A stretch of 64,000 nucleotides of DNA, from positions 682,001 through 746,000 of the forward strand of contig JAEBUN010000024.1 in the NCBI GenBank assembly GCA_023014365.1, given 5' to 3'. Both the position numbers and the translations under genes were made by a program. Below the pieces are notes generated by a model. The model made no database searches. It saw only the letters and a list, made by a program, of their open reading frames with translations, and was not told the DNA's origin. The stretch is from Lepiota brunneoincarnata. Its lineage: Eukaryota; Basidiomycota; Agaricomycetes; Agaricales; Agaricaceae. The stretch's first letter is position 1. Every line of letters starts with the position of its first letter. Below are positions 22,960-32,378 of this stretch, piece after piece.

Positions 22960-24750
22960 TTAAAAATCCTGGAATGGACATATCTCTGGATCCTTGGCTA
23001 GCACAGAGTGGAGTTCTTGTTGTAACTTGGGATCAAGTTCATCAACCATCTGGTGCATCTGAGATGCAACTTCTGCAACAGCAAGGGAGTATTTGTGTTG
23101 GGGTGATGGCTGGTTGTTCTGATTTGAGAATCCGGGATGAGTGTTTTGTTGTCCAGAAAAAGGATGGTTGGGGTTTCTCGCAGGGTGAGGGGGATTGGTG
23201 CACATTCCTGGGAAGCATCTGGCTGGCGGTGGTTGTGGGCTTTTACTGACCCAATGGTCTTTAGCTCCACATTGGAAGCATTCTTGGTTTTGATATGATT
23301 TCATTTGTTGTCCTGTGACAACAGCATCTAACTCTAACAGTTCTTGTGTGGAGTCTTCTCCGGTATATTCCAGTTGCTGAATTTTGGGATAAGGATCTTC
23401 AAATCCTTCTTCTATTGTGGCATGGTCTATTTCCATGGCATGTGGGTCTCATGGGGTGAAATGTGGAGCATTACTCCTTTGGTAGAATTGTGCATAGGGC
23501 ACATTGTTGTTTGGATGGCTTGGTCCATGGTTGGGTTGGTATTGGTTCCTTTGAGGGAATGTGTTCCTGGGGGTACCATAAAGGGCATTGATTCTGCAGA
23601 AGTTGTCATTGAGTTTGTTGGCTCAGGTATACCAAGCAGTGATGGTTGTTGGAGGATTTTCCGATTTGTCAATCTTCATTGCAATATGGCAATCAATTGC
23701 TTTATGATAGAGATTGATCAGTGTGCGATCTTCATTAAGTCTGGATTGACAGATGAGTTCCTTGAATTGAGCATTGAACTCAGTCATTGGTTTGCCTGCT
23801 TGGTGCAGGGTTTGAAGTCTGGTGTGTGCATATGCATGTTTTTCTGCTGGGGTGAAGTTGGCTCTAAGCCAGGCAGTGAAGTTGTCCCATGACTCCATGG
23901 CTATGGGTTGTCCTGCTTGGGTTTGGGTGTTCCTCTCATGGAGGTATTGTCTGGCCCAGGCTTGGGCATCTCCTGATTGCATTGTTGAAAGAATGAATAG
24001 GGTTCTGGCAAGGTTGGTGTTGTAAGTGGTTGCATTAGCAAGCACATAGACTTCACATTGGAAGATCCAGTCTTCAAACAATCTTCTGGTTCCATCGAAG
24101 GTGATGGGTTTGAGGAGTCCTAACTCCTTTGGGGTTTGTGCAGTGGCCATTTGTAATTGTCTGGGTGGTGGTAGTTGGTGGTTGCAGTGGTTGTACACCA
24201 GTGCCAGTAGGGCTAAGGGTTGTATTGGTGCAGGTAATGCAGGTGGTTGAGGGTCAGGTTCCGATTGGTTGTTGTCAGTGATGTAGACATCTGAGTCAGT
24301 TGTCTACTGGGGGGGTTCTCCTTGATTTACTGCGTATTTGTGTCGTGTAAGTAAGTTTTCCTCTGATTGGGAAAGTTCCCTTGGTTGTTTGAGGGCATAT
24401 TTGAGTTTTTGAAGTTCAAAATTGTTTAGTGGGTTTACTTTAGCACAATATTCTTTGGCTTGTTTGCATTTTCTTTCTTCTCGTTCATAGTGTTCTTTTA
24501 CTTCTCTTTCGTATTGTAATCTTTGTTGTTCTGCTAGTTCTTCAGCAAAACTTGTTTGAGTGCATGTGGGTGTTGATGCACTTGGAGCGGGTGAGTCAAA
24601 TGGAGATGGGGGATAAAACAGTGACAGTGTTTGAGTGGGTATAGGGTTTCTTCTGGGATCTGGATTTTGGGTTCCTGATCTGGAGATTCTACTTCTCAAT
24701 TTAGGAGGAGGTGATGGAGTTTCTTGGGCCGAGAATTTCTTTGGAGGCAT
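22960..24750 (-). pseudogene. Gypsy-1 gag
   Basis: One frame starts MPPKKFSAQETPSPPP at 24,750 and continues to a TAA at 22,960. A TAG at about 24,304 and a TGA at about 23,625 interrupt it. The capsid-like core contains FDGTRRLFEDWIFQCEVYV and ESWDNFTAWLRANF (24,090-23,880), typical of Ty3/Gypsy gag. The zinc knuckle reads CFQCGAKDHWVSKS: the last cysteine is replaced by serine, so zinc binding should be lost. A coiled-coil charged stretch lies near 24,550-24,430. Confidence 0.9.
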
Positions 24751-25108
24751 GGTGGCAGTTGTCTAGCGATCAATTATTGCTAGAAGGATGAAAAATTGGG
24801 TTGCAATGATGGAGATTCCTGAGTACAGGTTCCACAATCTGACAACACAGCAGTGGCAAGGGCACATGATGTGTTCAAGTTCTAGGGTGATTATTCAGTA
24901 GGCGATGAGGGTGGTGGTGGAGGTAAAGATGAAAATGAGTAGGTAAGCCAGGTCTTCTGGCAGGGAGAGGTTGAGGGACGTAGTGATGGCTACACAGAGA
25001 GGTAGTTTTCTTTCACATGTCATTTTGAATGACCAGAGTACCTTGACATGTTCAGTACATCAGTAAAGCAGAGTAGAGCAGAGGGTGAGCAAGAGATAAG
25101 CAGCAGAG

Positions 25109-25120
25109 TATCTTAGTGTT
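25109..25120 (-). promoter_or_regulatory. Gypsy-1 predicted self-priming primer-binding site
   Basis: One base after the 5' LTR, the minus strand reads AACACTAAGATA. The same LTR transcript strand contains the exact complement TATCTTAGTGTT (plus 25,282-25,293). Twelve of twelve bases pair. There is no TGG start expected for a tRNA 3'-end primer. Tf1 of fission yeast uses this kind of self-priming, with the first 11 bases of its mRNA as primer. Confidence 0.75.
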
Positions 25121-25121
25121 T

Positions 25122-25511
25122 TGTTACCCAGGTTAGGGGTTTGCTCTTGAGTAGCACTGGCGTTCGACACAGGATGTCTATACAGACTTGGTCCTGTCCT
25201 ACTAGTTGTGACTTGGAGACAATGGAGCACTATAGTCTAGCCAGTTTAAGGGCAAAGGGGTATAGGAGGCAAGAGCTTTATAACACTAAGATAAGGATAC
25301 AGGGTAATGTACTGTATCCTTATATACTTCTAAGTGTGGCTGTACTCCTACTGTAATAGTTCAGACCAGAGTAACTATGAGTCAGTCAGAGATAAGGTAC
25401 ATGAGGCATAAGCTAAGAATAGTCCTTCTGATGTGCACTACTGATGGTTTCATAGTGACATGGGAATGTAAACTAAAAATAACTGTCCTTCTGATAAGAC
25501 TTCTGATAACA
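25122..25511 (-). repeat. Gypsy-1 5' LTR
   Basis: A 390-bp LTR with TGTTA..TAACA ends. On minus, TATATAA (25,326-25,320) lies 33 bases upstream of 25,293, which would be the RNA start if the self-priming model is right. The U3 side contains no coding frame of note. Confidence 0.93.
25320..25326 (-). promoter_or_regulatory. TATA box of the Gypsy-1 5' LTR
   Basis: The minus strand reads GTATATAAGG. Its distance to the predicted transcript start at 25,293 is about 33 bases, the usual spacing. The same motif is in the 3' LTR. Confidence 0.6.
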
Positions 25512-25629
25512 TTTGTTGATGTTTGGCATGGGTGGGCACTGCCACCCTTGCCATCACCAAACCTGCCACCCACCAAGAGGCCTTAACTCATGTGTTTGAA
25601 CACGTTTGAATGCATTCGGATGTGCTCAG

Positions 25630-25770
25630 GCTCCCTATGCTTGCGCTTGAACTGTGAACTGAGTTGGCAGGCCAAGGTTCAAACCTGAACCTGAACCAGA
25701 CTGAACCCTTGGGTTCAGTTCAGGGGGTTCAGGTTTGAACCAAACTTCTGAACCAAACTTTGGCAGCCCT
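25630..25770. repeat. hAT right subterminal GGTTCA/TGAACC cluster
   Basis: About ten copies of GGTTCA, TGAACC and close variants lie in both orientations just inside the right terminal repeat, mirroring the left end. Confidence 0.7.
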
Positions 25771-25779
25771 AAAAGAGCT

Positions 25780-26653
25780 TGGTTATACATCTGTTGGATG
25801 CAAGCTAAGATAAACTCTCCTCAGCCACTTGTTCTTTTGGCTAATGAGGAACACAACAAGTGGATCAACAAACAATAGACAGGAAAGATCTTGCACTTTT
25901 GCAGCCTGCTGCCCTATCTTCGGAGATGGCTAGCCTGATGCTTAAGTAAGGATCTATCTAGCTAAGGAATGTTAAATAAAGTGACAGATCACTTATTAGT
26001 TAGTAACAAATTATAATATATAAGTAATTAGTTGTTATGTACACCCATCCCTTAGGGATGTCAATTAGTGGACACCGAGTTTCACACCTCATGTCCATTT
26101 TGACAGGATGGGACCTTAGACTAGCCAAATCCTATTATGTGAAGGGGAGTTACATACAAAGAACCTTTACACTTGACCAAATCAGTGGGCTTATCAAATC
26201 ACACTATTATTAACAACATGTGAATACATCAGTGATTGTTGATCAACTCAAGCTAGTGACTAGTGATCAGTGTGTCACTGATACTATTGACTCTACTCAG
26301 TTCAACAAGGAATTACATACAGACAGACAGGCAAAACAGCTGTGGTGTAAAAGACTACACAGTGGGCCTGCCTCTCATCAGGCACTGCACCATGAGTCTG
26401 AGTGGGAGGGATGCCCCAGGCCCCTATTCTACCTACCTGGTCCAGCAGATCAATTCATATATTGATTCATACTCCCCTACAGCTACCTTAAGTTAGGTAG
26501 TCTAATTCCAAGATGAGGAAACTTGTTTCCTCATCAATGGATAAGTTATTGAAGCACTAGATGACCTAGCCCATCTAAACCATACACTAACAAGTACAGC
26601 CTTTCGCCAAGACAGAAAAAAAATTTCTCCCTATCCTGTTCACTTGGATATTC
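25780..26653. other. AT-rich stretch between the hAT and Copia elements
   Basis: No recognised gene. A TGTTATGTACACCC word at about 26,034 and AACAACA at about 26,213 could mark an LTR-like piece, but there is no target duplication. The plus frame 26,220-26,465 has no domain I recognise. It does not continue the F-box gene that the hAT element abuts. Confidence 0.35.
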
Positions 26654-27047
26654 TGTCGGGCTCGCAAACGCGTGCCAAGTTCTGATCTCCGTTTCGCTGG
26701 CTGTTCCTTTCACGCCCTCCGCTTTTGTCCTCTATCCCGCGCTCCATTCCTTTTGCACTGGTCTCTGCCAGTTTGTACCACTTCTACTATGCCTTTACTG
26801 TCTTGCTCTGTCTGTTATCTACATGATATTGTGCTTATTGTCTTCGGACAAGCGCGTGTACCGTAGTATTTTATAAATAGCAAACAATATGTAGTCGCAC
26901 TTCAGCTCGCACGTCGCGACTGAAGTGAGTATCTTATTCATACTACTAATTACTGTACTAACTTGTTTGTAGTATATCTTATATTGTTCTACAGGTAAAT
27001 AGTCAGCTCGCATGTCGTGAACTGAATATATCTTATATTGTTCTACA
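26654..27047 (+). repeat. Copia 5' LTR
   Basis: Starts TGTCGGGCTCGC and ends TTGTTCTACA. TTATAAATAG at 26,871-26,880 is a likely TATA box. The motif CTCGCA(C/T)GTCG..GACTGAA occurs twice near the 3' end. Confidence 0.93.
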
Positions 27048-27075
27048 GGTTATGGGCCTCGCCCCGTTGCGCTAC
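27048..27075 (+). promoter_or_regulatory. Copia primer-binding site, initiator tRNA half type
   Basis: Directly after the LTR comes GGTTATGGGCC, complementary to the anticodon-loop region GGCCCATAACC expected of an initiator methionine tRNA (anticodon CAU). The complement of the following bases (GTAGCGCAACGG) also looks like a tRNA D-arm. Drosophila copia is primed by a 5' half of this tRNA. The tRNA sequence was compared from memory, so this is tentative. Confidence 0.55.
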
Positions 27076-27102
27076 TAAGACAATCAAACCTACAGATATA
27101 TT

Positions 27103-27707
27103 GTGGCAATGTCTACCGTAAATGATGTACTCCCCATGTCGGTGCCGAAGTTGGATGTGTCCGGAGGAAACTGGGCGATCTTCTCACTATGTTTGCAGAC
27201 TGTGATCCAAGGCAAAGGGCTGTGGGGCCATTTCGACGGCAGCACACCATGTCCCATACTCCCAACCACTCAAACGACTATCACTCCTTCCACCACTACT
27301 CCCCAGGCTGCTGCTACACCAGCACCTGCCCCTACCACAGTACCTACTGCCCCTGTCGTCACTGCCGAGACAATTGAGGCATGGCAAAGAAACGAGAATA
27401 TTGCTCGCTCCTTGCTTGCCCAACGCCTCCCAGACTCCACGCTAATAGTCACAGCTGGACACCACACAGTCAAAGCGATGTGGGATGCCATAACACAAGA
27501 ATACACTTACAAAAGTGCATTCTCGCAAGCACGGCTCCGTTGCGAGTTTATGACCATGAAATGTCCTGACCGGGGTGACGTACATTTGTTCCTGAATGAG
27601 ATCCGATCTTGAAAGGCCGAATTAGGTGCTGTGGGTGTCACAATTAGCGACGACGACTACAGGAGTGCTATACTCCAATCCCTACCTCGCTGGCTATCAA
27701 CGTACGC
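27103..27707 (+). pseudogene. Copia gag, 5' part
   Basis: The frame starts MAMSTVNDVLPMSVPKLDV at 27,103. KLDVSGGNWAIFSLCLQTVI is the usual Copia gag start. A Pro/Thr/Ala-rich insert follows, then WDAITQEYTYKSAFSQARL. A TGA at 27,610 interrupts it, probably a former TGG. The frame runs into the Gypsy-2 LTR at 27,708 after LPRWLSTYA. The reading continues in a sensible frame after Gypsy-2 at 35,350. Confidence 0.88.
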
Positions 27708-28409
27708 TGAAGAGAACTCGACTCCTCAGCACGTGAAAAGCGCCGAAACGAAACCGAAACACAAACGAAACACATGATCGAAACAGCGCTAACACAAACA
27801 AATAAAGGGGCAAGTGTGGTTGGCAAAACAACCACTGGGCTTCGAAAACCAAGAAAGACGAGTTATATGTGAGAGAGCGAGAGAGAGGGAGAATGAGACT
27901 GAGAGGGAGTTTTTGGGTCCTATATTGACTGCCAAGCTCATAAGTGAGCTTGGAACTTTATATACAAGTAAATTATTGTACTAGCTATGTTTTCTGTACC
28001 GAAACGGATCGAAAAATTGAGAGATAACTATACTAGAACAAATCTGGAGAATAAGGAACATGAAACAGGAGAGATCAGTGAAGTTTTCACAACTACGTTA
28101 ACAGGGAAATGGGAAAACAGAATAGAAAAGATGAAAGGGGTGGTATGTGAGGCTCAGAGGAGTCTATATATGGGGAGAAAACTTATGCTATGGTTCAAGT
28201 TCAGGGAAAGGAATAGAAAAGTAGTGAAAATTTATTTGTTAGGGAATGTAAGAGGTTTCAAGTGAAAGGGATATGTCGCAAAATGATAACGGCTTTGTTC
28301 AGCTGGGCGCTCCAAGTTTCTTGATCCGAGTTTGGATTTCGGGTTCCGAGTCCTATGAGAGGTGGCATAGGGCAGCCTTTGCAGGTGTAGCCACTTGCCC
28401 ACCTCTACA
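27708..28409 (-). repeat. Gypsy-2 3' LTR
   Basis: 702 bp; on plus it starts TGAAGAGAACTC and ends CACCTCTACA. A TATA motif in the minus reading (TATATAAAG, about 27,957-27,966) is shared with the other LTR copies. It contains a run of GAAAC words near 27,750 and AG-rich repeats near 27,870-27,910. Confidence 0.93.
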
Positions 28410-28586
28410 TCTCCTGGGTACTTAAGAAACTGACCTCCCGGTCAGAGCGACGGTGGGTTTGCAAGTGTTTGAGGGGAGCCAGAATTGTGGGAAAGAGAGG
28501 TGGGAAGAGCGTCAAAGAGTTATTGTGGGCAGGTACTGTGATATTGGCAGCGATGAGAGGAAGTGGTGAACAAGGTGGTTGAACAC

Positions 28587-31500
28587 CTAATTCGGCTCGA
28601 TGGGAGTTACGTCCCAGGATAGGATCGAGCCTTCGATATGCGGGGATTGGTCCTGGTTGGCTGTCACTCGCTGTAACTCATCTCGATGGGAAGGTTCCAT
28701 GTCATATGTGTACTCCTCGAGGGCCTCAGGTGGCATATCTGTGATTTTCGTGACCGGTATCGTGCGAAGATCGCGTGGGTGATAAGGGACGAGCTGGAAG
28801 GCTGCAAAGCGAAGCTTGGAGATTGAGCCATTGAGCTCGGCAAGAATGCATGATCCTCCAGTTGTCTTCCTGAGTACCATGAGTGGCCCGTAATACCTAG
28901 GCTTGGTCTTGCTGCCCACATCGTGGTCGTATCATGAATTTCTGACCGAAACAAGAGAGCCAGGTGAGAAATCAAAGTTCCAAATTGAATTAGAGTACTT
29001 CTCGTTGAACTGTCGTATAGACTCGAAACAAGCCTTGAGTACCATATCCTTAACCTTTGTCAGGTCCTGTGGCCGCTTTTGAAGCTGAATTGCCCGGGCT
29101 GCAAGGAGATCGGCTGTTGAGAGGGGCTTGGTGAGATTTGGCGCGAGGTATGTAGCTTCAGCGAGATCAAAGGGAAGGAGGGGTTCGATGCCATGTGCTA
29201 TGTAATAAGGTGAGTACCCCATAGATTTTTGAATGGATACTCGTTCAGCCCAGAAAACAGAGGGTGCAACTGTAGTCCATCTTTTCTCATCTCCCTCAGC
29301 TGCCTTTACCAAGGCCTCTCGGACATCAAAATGTCGACGCTCCACGGGACCATTCACTCGAGAGTTGTAGGGTGAGATCTGGATGTGATTTATCTTGTAT
29401 TTTTGTGCAAGGAATTCGACTGCTTGTACAAAGGCGGGGCCATTGTCAGTTACTATTTCTTCGATAGCAGCCCCATCTGCAGAGGATATCTTCAAAAACA
29501 AAGGTTCCGAGGGTTCGGGCATTCTCGAGATGAAGCATTCGCCACTCGGGGTATGAGGATAGGGAGCAACGTGCAGTGGACGATGTAGCGGTAGCCATTT
29601 GACTTTGGCATGAACATTGTGTCTATGTAAGCTTTTCGGAAGAGGGTGAATGGGGTAGGGACCGTAGGGGGGATATAGAAATGATGGGAAAGTCTTGTCT
29701 GGCACTCGTGGCATGTTTGGATGTACCAGCGTATGTCCTGGTCGAGATGGGGCCACCAGAATCGTTCTAAAAGCCGAATTCGGACGGTAAACATACCCTT
29801 GTGGCCCAGATCATCGTGAGCCTGTTGTATGAGCCTGTATCTTTGGTTCTCCGGTATCACAAGCTTGTGCTTGAGCTTGGCATCCTTTTTCCACAGCCTA
29901 GCATCCCTGTACAAAAAATCCTGTGGCAAAGCGAACGAGTTTCTTGAGCATATCTTCTGGCATGGCACTGGGTTGTTTCGGATCGTTTAGGAAGATCTGG
30001 ACCTGTTGTAGATCACGGTCGCGTTACTTCGCTTTTTCAGATCGTGGAATGATGGGCTCGGGAGGTGTGGTGGAGTCCAGGTACTCACCTGACAGGATTT
30101 TGACTGGGTGAACACCACTGAAGTGATGGATAGGATTCGATTGTGAGATATAGGGGGAAGGGTAGGTTAGTTCTGTTTCGTTAATGAATTCGATAGCGAA
30201 CGTGTTTGAGGTCCATATCCATCCTAGTTCCTCCTGGCAGGGTGTTATCTGTGGCCCATTACCATGCATTGTTTGACGGGTGAATGCATTTGCTGAATTG
30301 ATCCAGTCTTCAAAATCATCCATGATAGCAGGGTCTTCTGGGGCTTGGGGGCGTCGCGACAATCCATCAGGGGCCGTGTTCCTTGCCAGGGACATGCCTA
30401 AGGTGAAAATCAAATAGTAGAATCCCCGATATCCACCGATTGATGGTTGCCGAGGGCTGAATATCAGGGTTGTTGATCATACCCTTGATGTATTTTGCGT
30501 CAACCTCCACAGCTAGGTTCCCAACTCCTATAATCCATAATCGGACATCCTTTAAGGCTCTAAACAACCCAAACAGCTCCAACTTGGCCTGGGAATAGCG
30601 AGATTCACATTCATTGAGGGTGATGGAGCCGAACCTTGAGGGGTATCGTTTCGCATCATCTCCCAGTTGCGATAGAATGTATCCAACGGCAATCTTTGAT
30701 GTGTCGATGCCTAGTATAACCTCATTAGTGCTCGAATAGTCTATTGCTCGAATGCAAGGTGAATTCTTCGCTAATTCCTTTAGTGTATCCATCGCAGCCT
30801 GTTCTTCACTGCCAAACCTAAATTCCACTCCTTTCCTTGTCAACTTGACCAGAGGTCGTGAGATTGCGGCAAAATCCCTGGAGAAAAATTCAGAACATGC
30901 CAAGGGTACCTGAGAAACCCCCGCACTTCAGTGATGTTTGAGCATAATGGCCAGTCAAGGACCTTTTGGATGCGTGAGGTATCAGGAAGCCGTCCAGTAT
31001 ATGTACATAAGTGGCCTACGACCACAGCAGATGAGGTGCAGAATCATGATTTTGGCCCTGAAAATGTTCCTCCAGCATGCTTGATCCGTTGTATAATTCG
31101 GTTGACATTCTGGAGATGTTCCCATATGAAACGTCGAACTCCAGGATTCTCGGCTATGGTCTCGTAGCCATCATTGATTTCGTATCGCATTTTCGGCCCT
31201 TTAATTGGGACATTGTCGACGAAGGGAAGGGCAGTATGTGGGATTTCATCCTGGAGGAGGAACGTGAGATCACCTTGCTGAATTTGCATTGAGTTGGTGT
31301 ATCCCATGGGGATCGAGGTGAGGCATAGAGTCCCAAGAGGAGATTGAAATGTGGTAAGATTCGCGAGATTCAGGTGCTGAAGCACGCTGGTCAAAGCCAA
31401 CAAAGAGATCAAATATCCCGTAGCATCCACGACTGCCAAAGGACTCAGCATATGTTTCTACAATTGGTGGAACTCCTGCATCCTTGATTGTGATGGCATT

Positions 31501-32146
31501 GAGGGGCTGGAGATCATGTACAAGCCTAAGTGATTTGCCATCTTTTTTGAGCACACAGAACCATCGCGATCGATAGGACGAGTTTGAAGGCTCGTAAACA
31601 CCTCCGGCAATCTTTGCCTTGATGACCTCGACTACTTGTTGGAAGTTTCCGGGAGGGATGGGTATGTTTTGGAGTGACCAGGGGACATGTTCGATGGTGG
31701 GTATAACAATGGGATCGAAATATTCACTTGAGAACTTGCCCTTCTCAGTCTTCGCTCCATGCGAAACCCAAGTTCCTGGGTTCTGATTATGTAATGGATC
31801 AATTTCTCTTCTTCGGGCCATAGGAACCCTTCGGGATTAATATTCATAGCTATTTTCCTTTCCAGCAGTGTAGCGGGTGCCAGGACTGAAGTTGGGTGGT
31901 GATGTGGGGAGAACTGGTATATTGTGAAGGGGATCTGTTGGTATCCGGCGAACGATCCGATAATTTTCGGGGAGCGTAGTAGCTACTGGTTTGACCCAGG
32001 TTTGCGACCTTTTTGTAGGCATGGGTTGAGATTTCAGCTATTGGATAGGTTTCTGTGATATCAATCTCATATATTTCTTGTAGGTGGTTTAATGGAGGGA
32101 AAGGGGAACTTGTAAAGGCCAGGGGTGAGATCATAGATAGGGACAT
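28587..32146 (-). pseudogene. Gypsy-2 pol (RT, RNase H, integrase)
   Basis: Recognisable parts are RT palm SLRLVHDLQPLNAITIKDAG (about 31,535-31,475), the RT catalytic region LPFVDNVPIKG (about 31,220-31,190), RNase H LGIDTSKIAVGYILSQLG, the integrase zinc finger HDDLGH...CHECQ (29,830-29,690), and the core VTDNGPAF with NGPVERRHFD (29,450-29,330). The expected (F/Y)-x-D-D motif reads FVDN, so the second catalytic Asp is lost through one G-to-A change. Several frameshifts and stops break the frame. The C-terminus lacks a chromodomain. Confidence 0.88.
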
Positions 32147-32378
32147 CGAATTGATGGGAAAGGGATTATTCTGATTGGAAGGTGTGATGGTTGCATGGGA
32201 ATTAGTTGGTTTTATACTATCTCCTCGACTGCGGTGAGCCGAATCCTCGATATCTAAAAACCCGACCTAGAAGGGGCAGATGGTCGTGTCCTTACCATGG
32301 TTGGAACTGTGATGGTCTCTCGTGTGTTGGGATCAAAGAGTGTGATATGGGAGTCGCCAGTTGAAGGAATAGTGGGTC

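Larger units (their letters stand above)
16261..25511 (-). mobile_element. Gypsy-1: chromodomain LTR retrotransposon (Tf1/sushi-like)
   Basis: Full element on minus, with LTRs at 25,122-25,511 (5') and 16,261-16,641 (3'), TGTTA..TAACA ends, and target duplication TTTGT at 16,256-16,260 and 25,512-25,516. Gene order is gag, protease, reverse transcriptase, RNase H, integrase, chromodomain, then an extra ORF with zinc knuckles. gag and pol are each in one uninterrupted frame apart from nonsense codons, mainly TGA. The two LTRs differ at more than 25 positions that I can see, so it is the oldest of the three full retrotransposons here. The 3' end is rearranged (see 16,642-18,036). Confidence 0.95.
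11736..25771 (-). mobile_element. hAT-superfamily DNA transposon with nested insertions
   Basis: Terminal inverted repeats are TAGGGGTGCCAAAG at 11,736 and, reversed, TAGGGCTGCCAAAG ending at 25,771. The flanking 8-bp duplication AAAGAGCT lies at 11,728-11,735 and 25,772-25,779, the length typical of hAT elements. Inside lies a transposase gene on minus. Subtracting Gypsy-1 (16,261-25,511) and the solo LTR at 15,089-15,399 leaves an original element of roughly 4.5 kb, a normal hAT size. Gypsy-1 landed between the transposase 5' end and the right terminal repeat. Confidence 0.93.

Noticed and set aside
19265..23892. Many plus-strand ORFs of 60-180 codons across Gypsy-1
   Set aside because: They are antisense to gag and pol, which show clear domain motifs on minus.
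11728..25790. The F-box coding sequence resuming to the right of the hAT element
   Set aside because: The sequence after 25,780 does not match the F-box gene; homology already ends at GAGGTCAAAG, just left of the element.
26034..26218. TGTTATGTAC...TAACAACA segment as a small solo LTR
   Set aside because: Flanks TTAGT and TGTGA do not match and there is no partner copy.
27987..28265. A 92-codon ORF antisense to Gypsy-2 inside its LTR, with a similar start in the solo LTR at 3245-3484
   Set aside because: Only the first about 18 codons agree; after that the copies run in different frames, and the second Gypsy-2 LTR has a stop. It is not a conserved protein.
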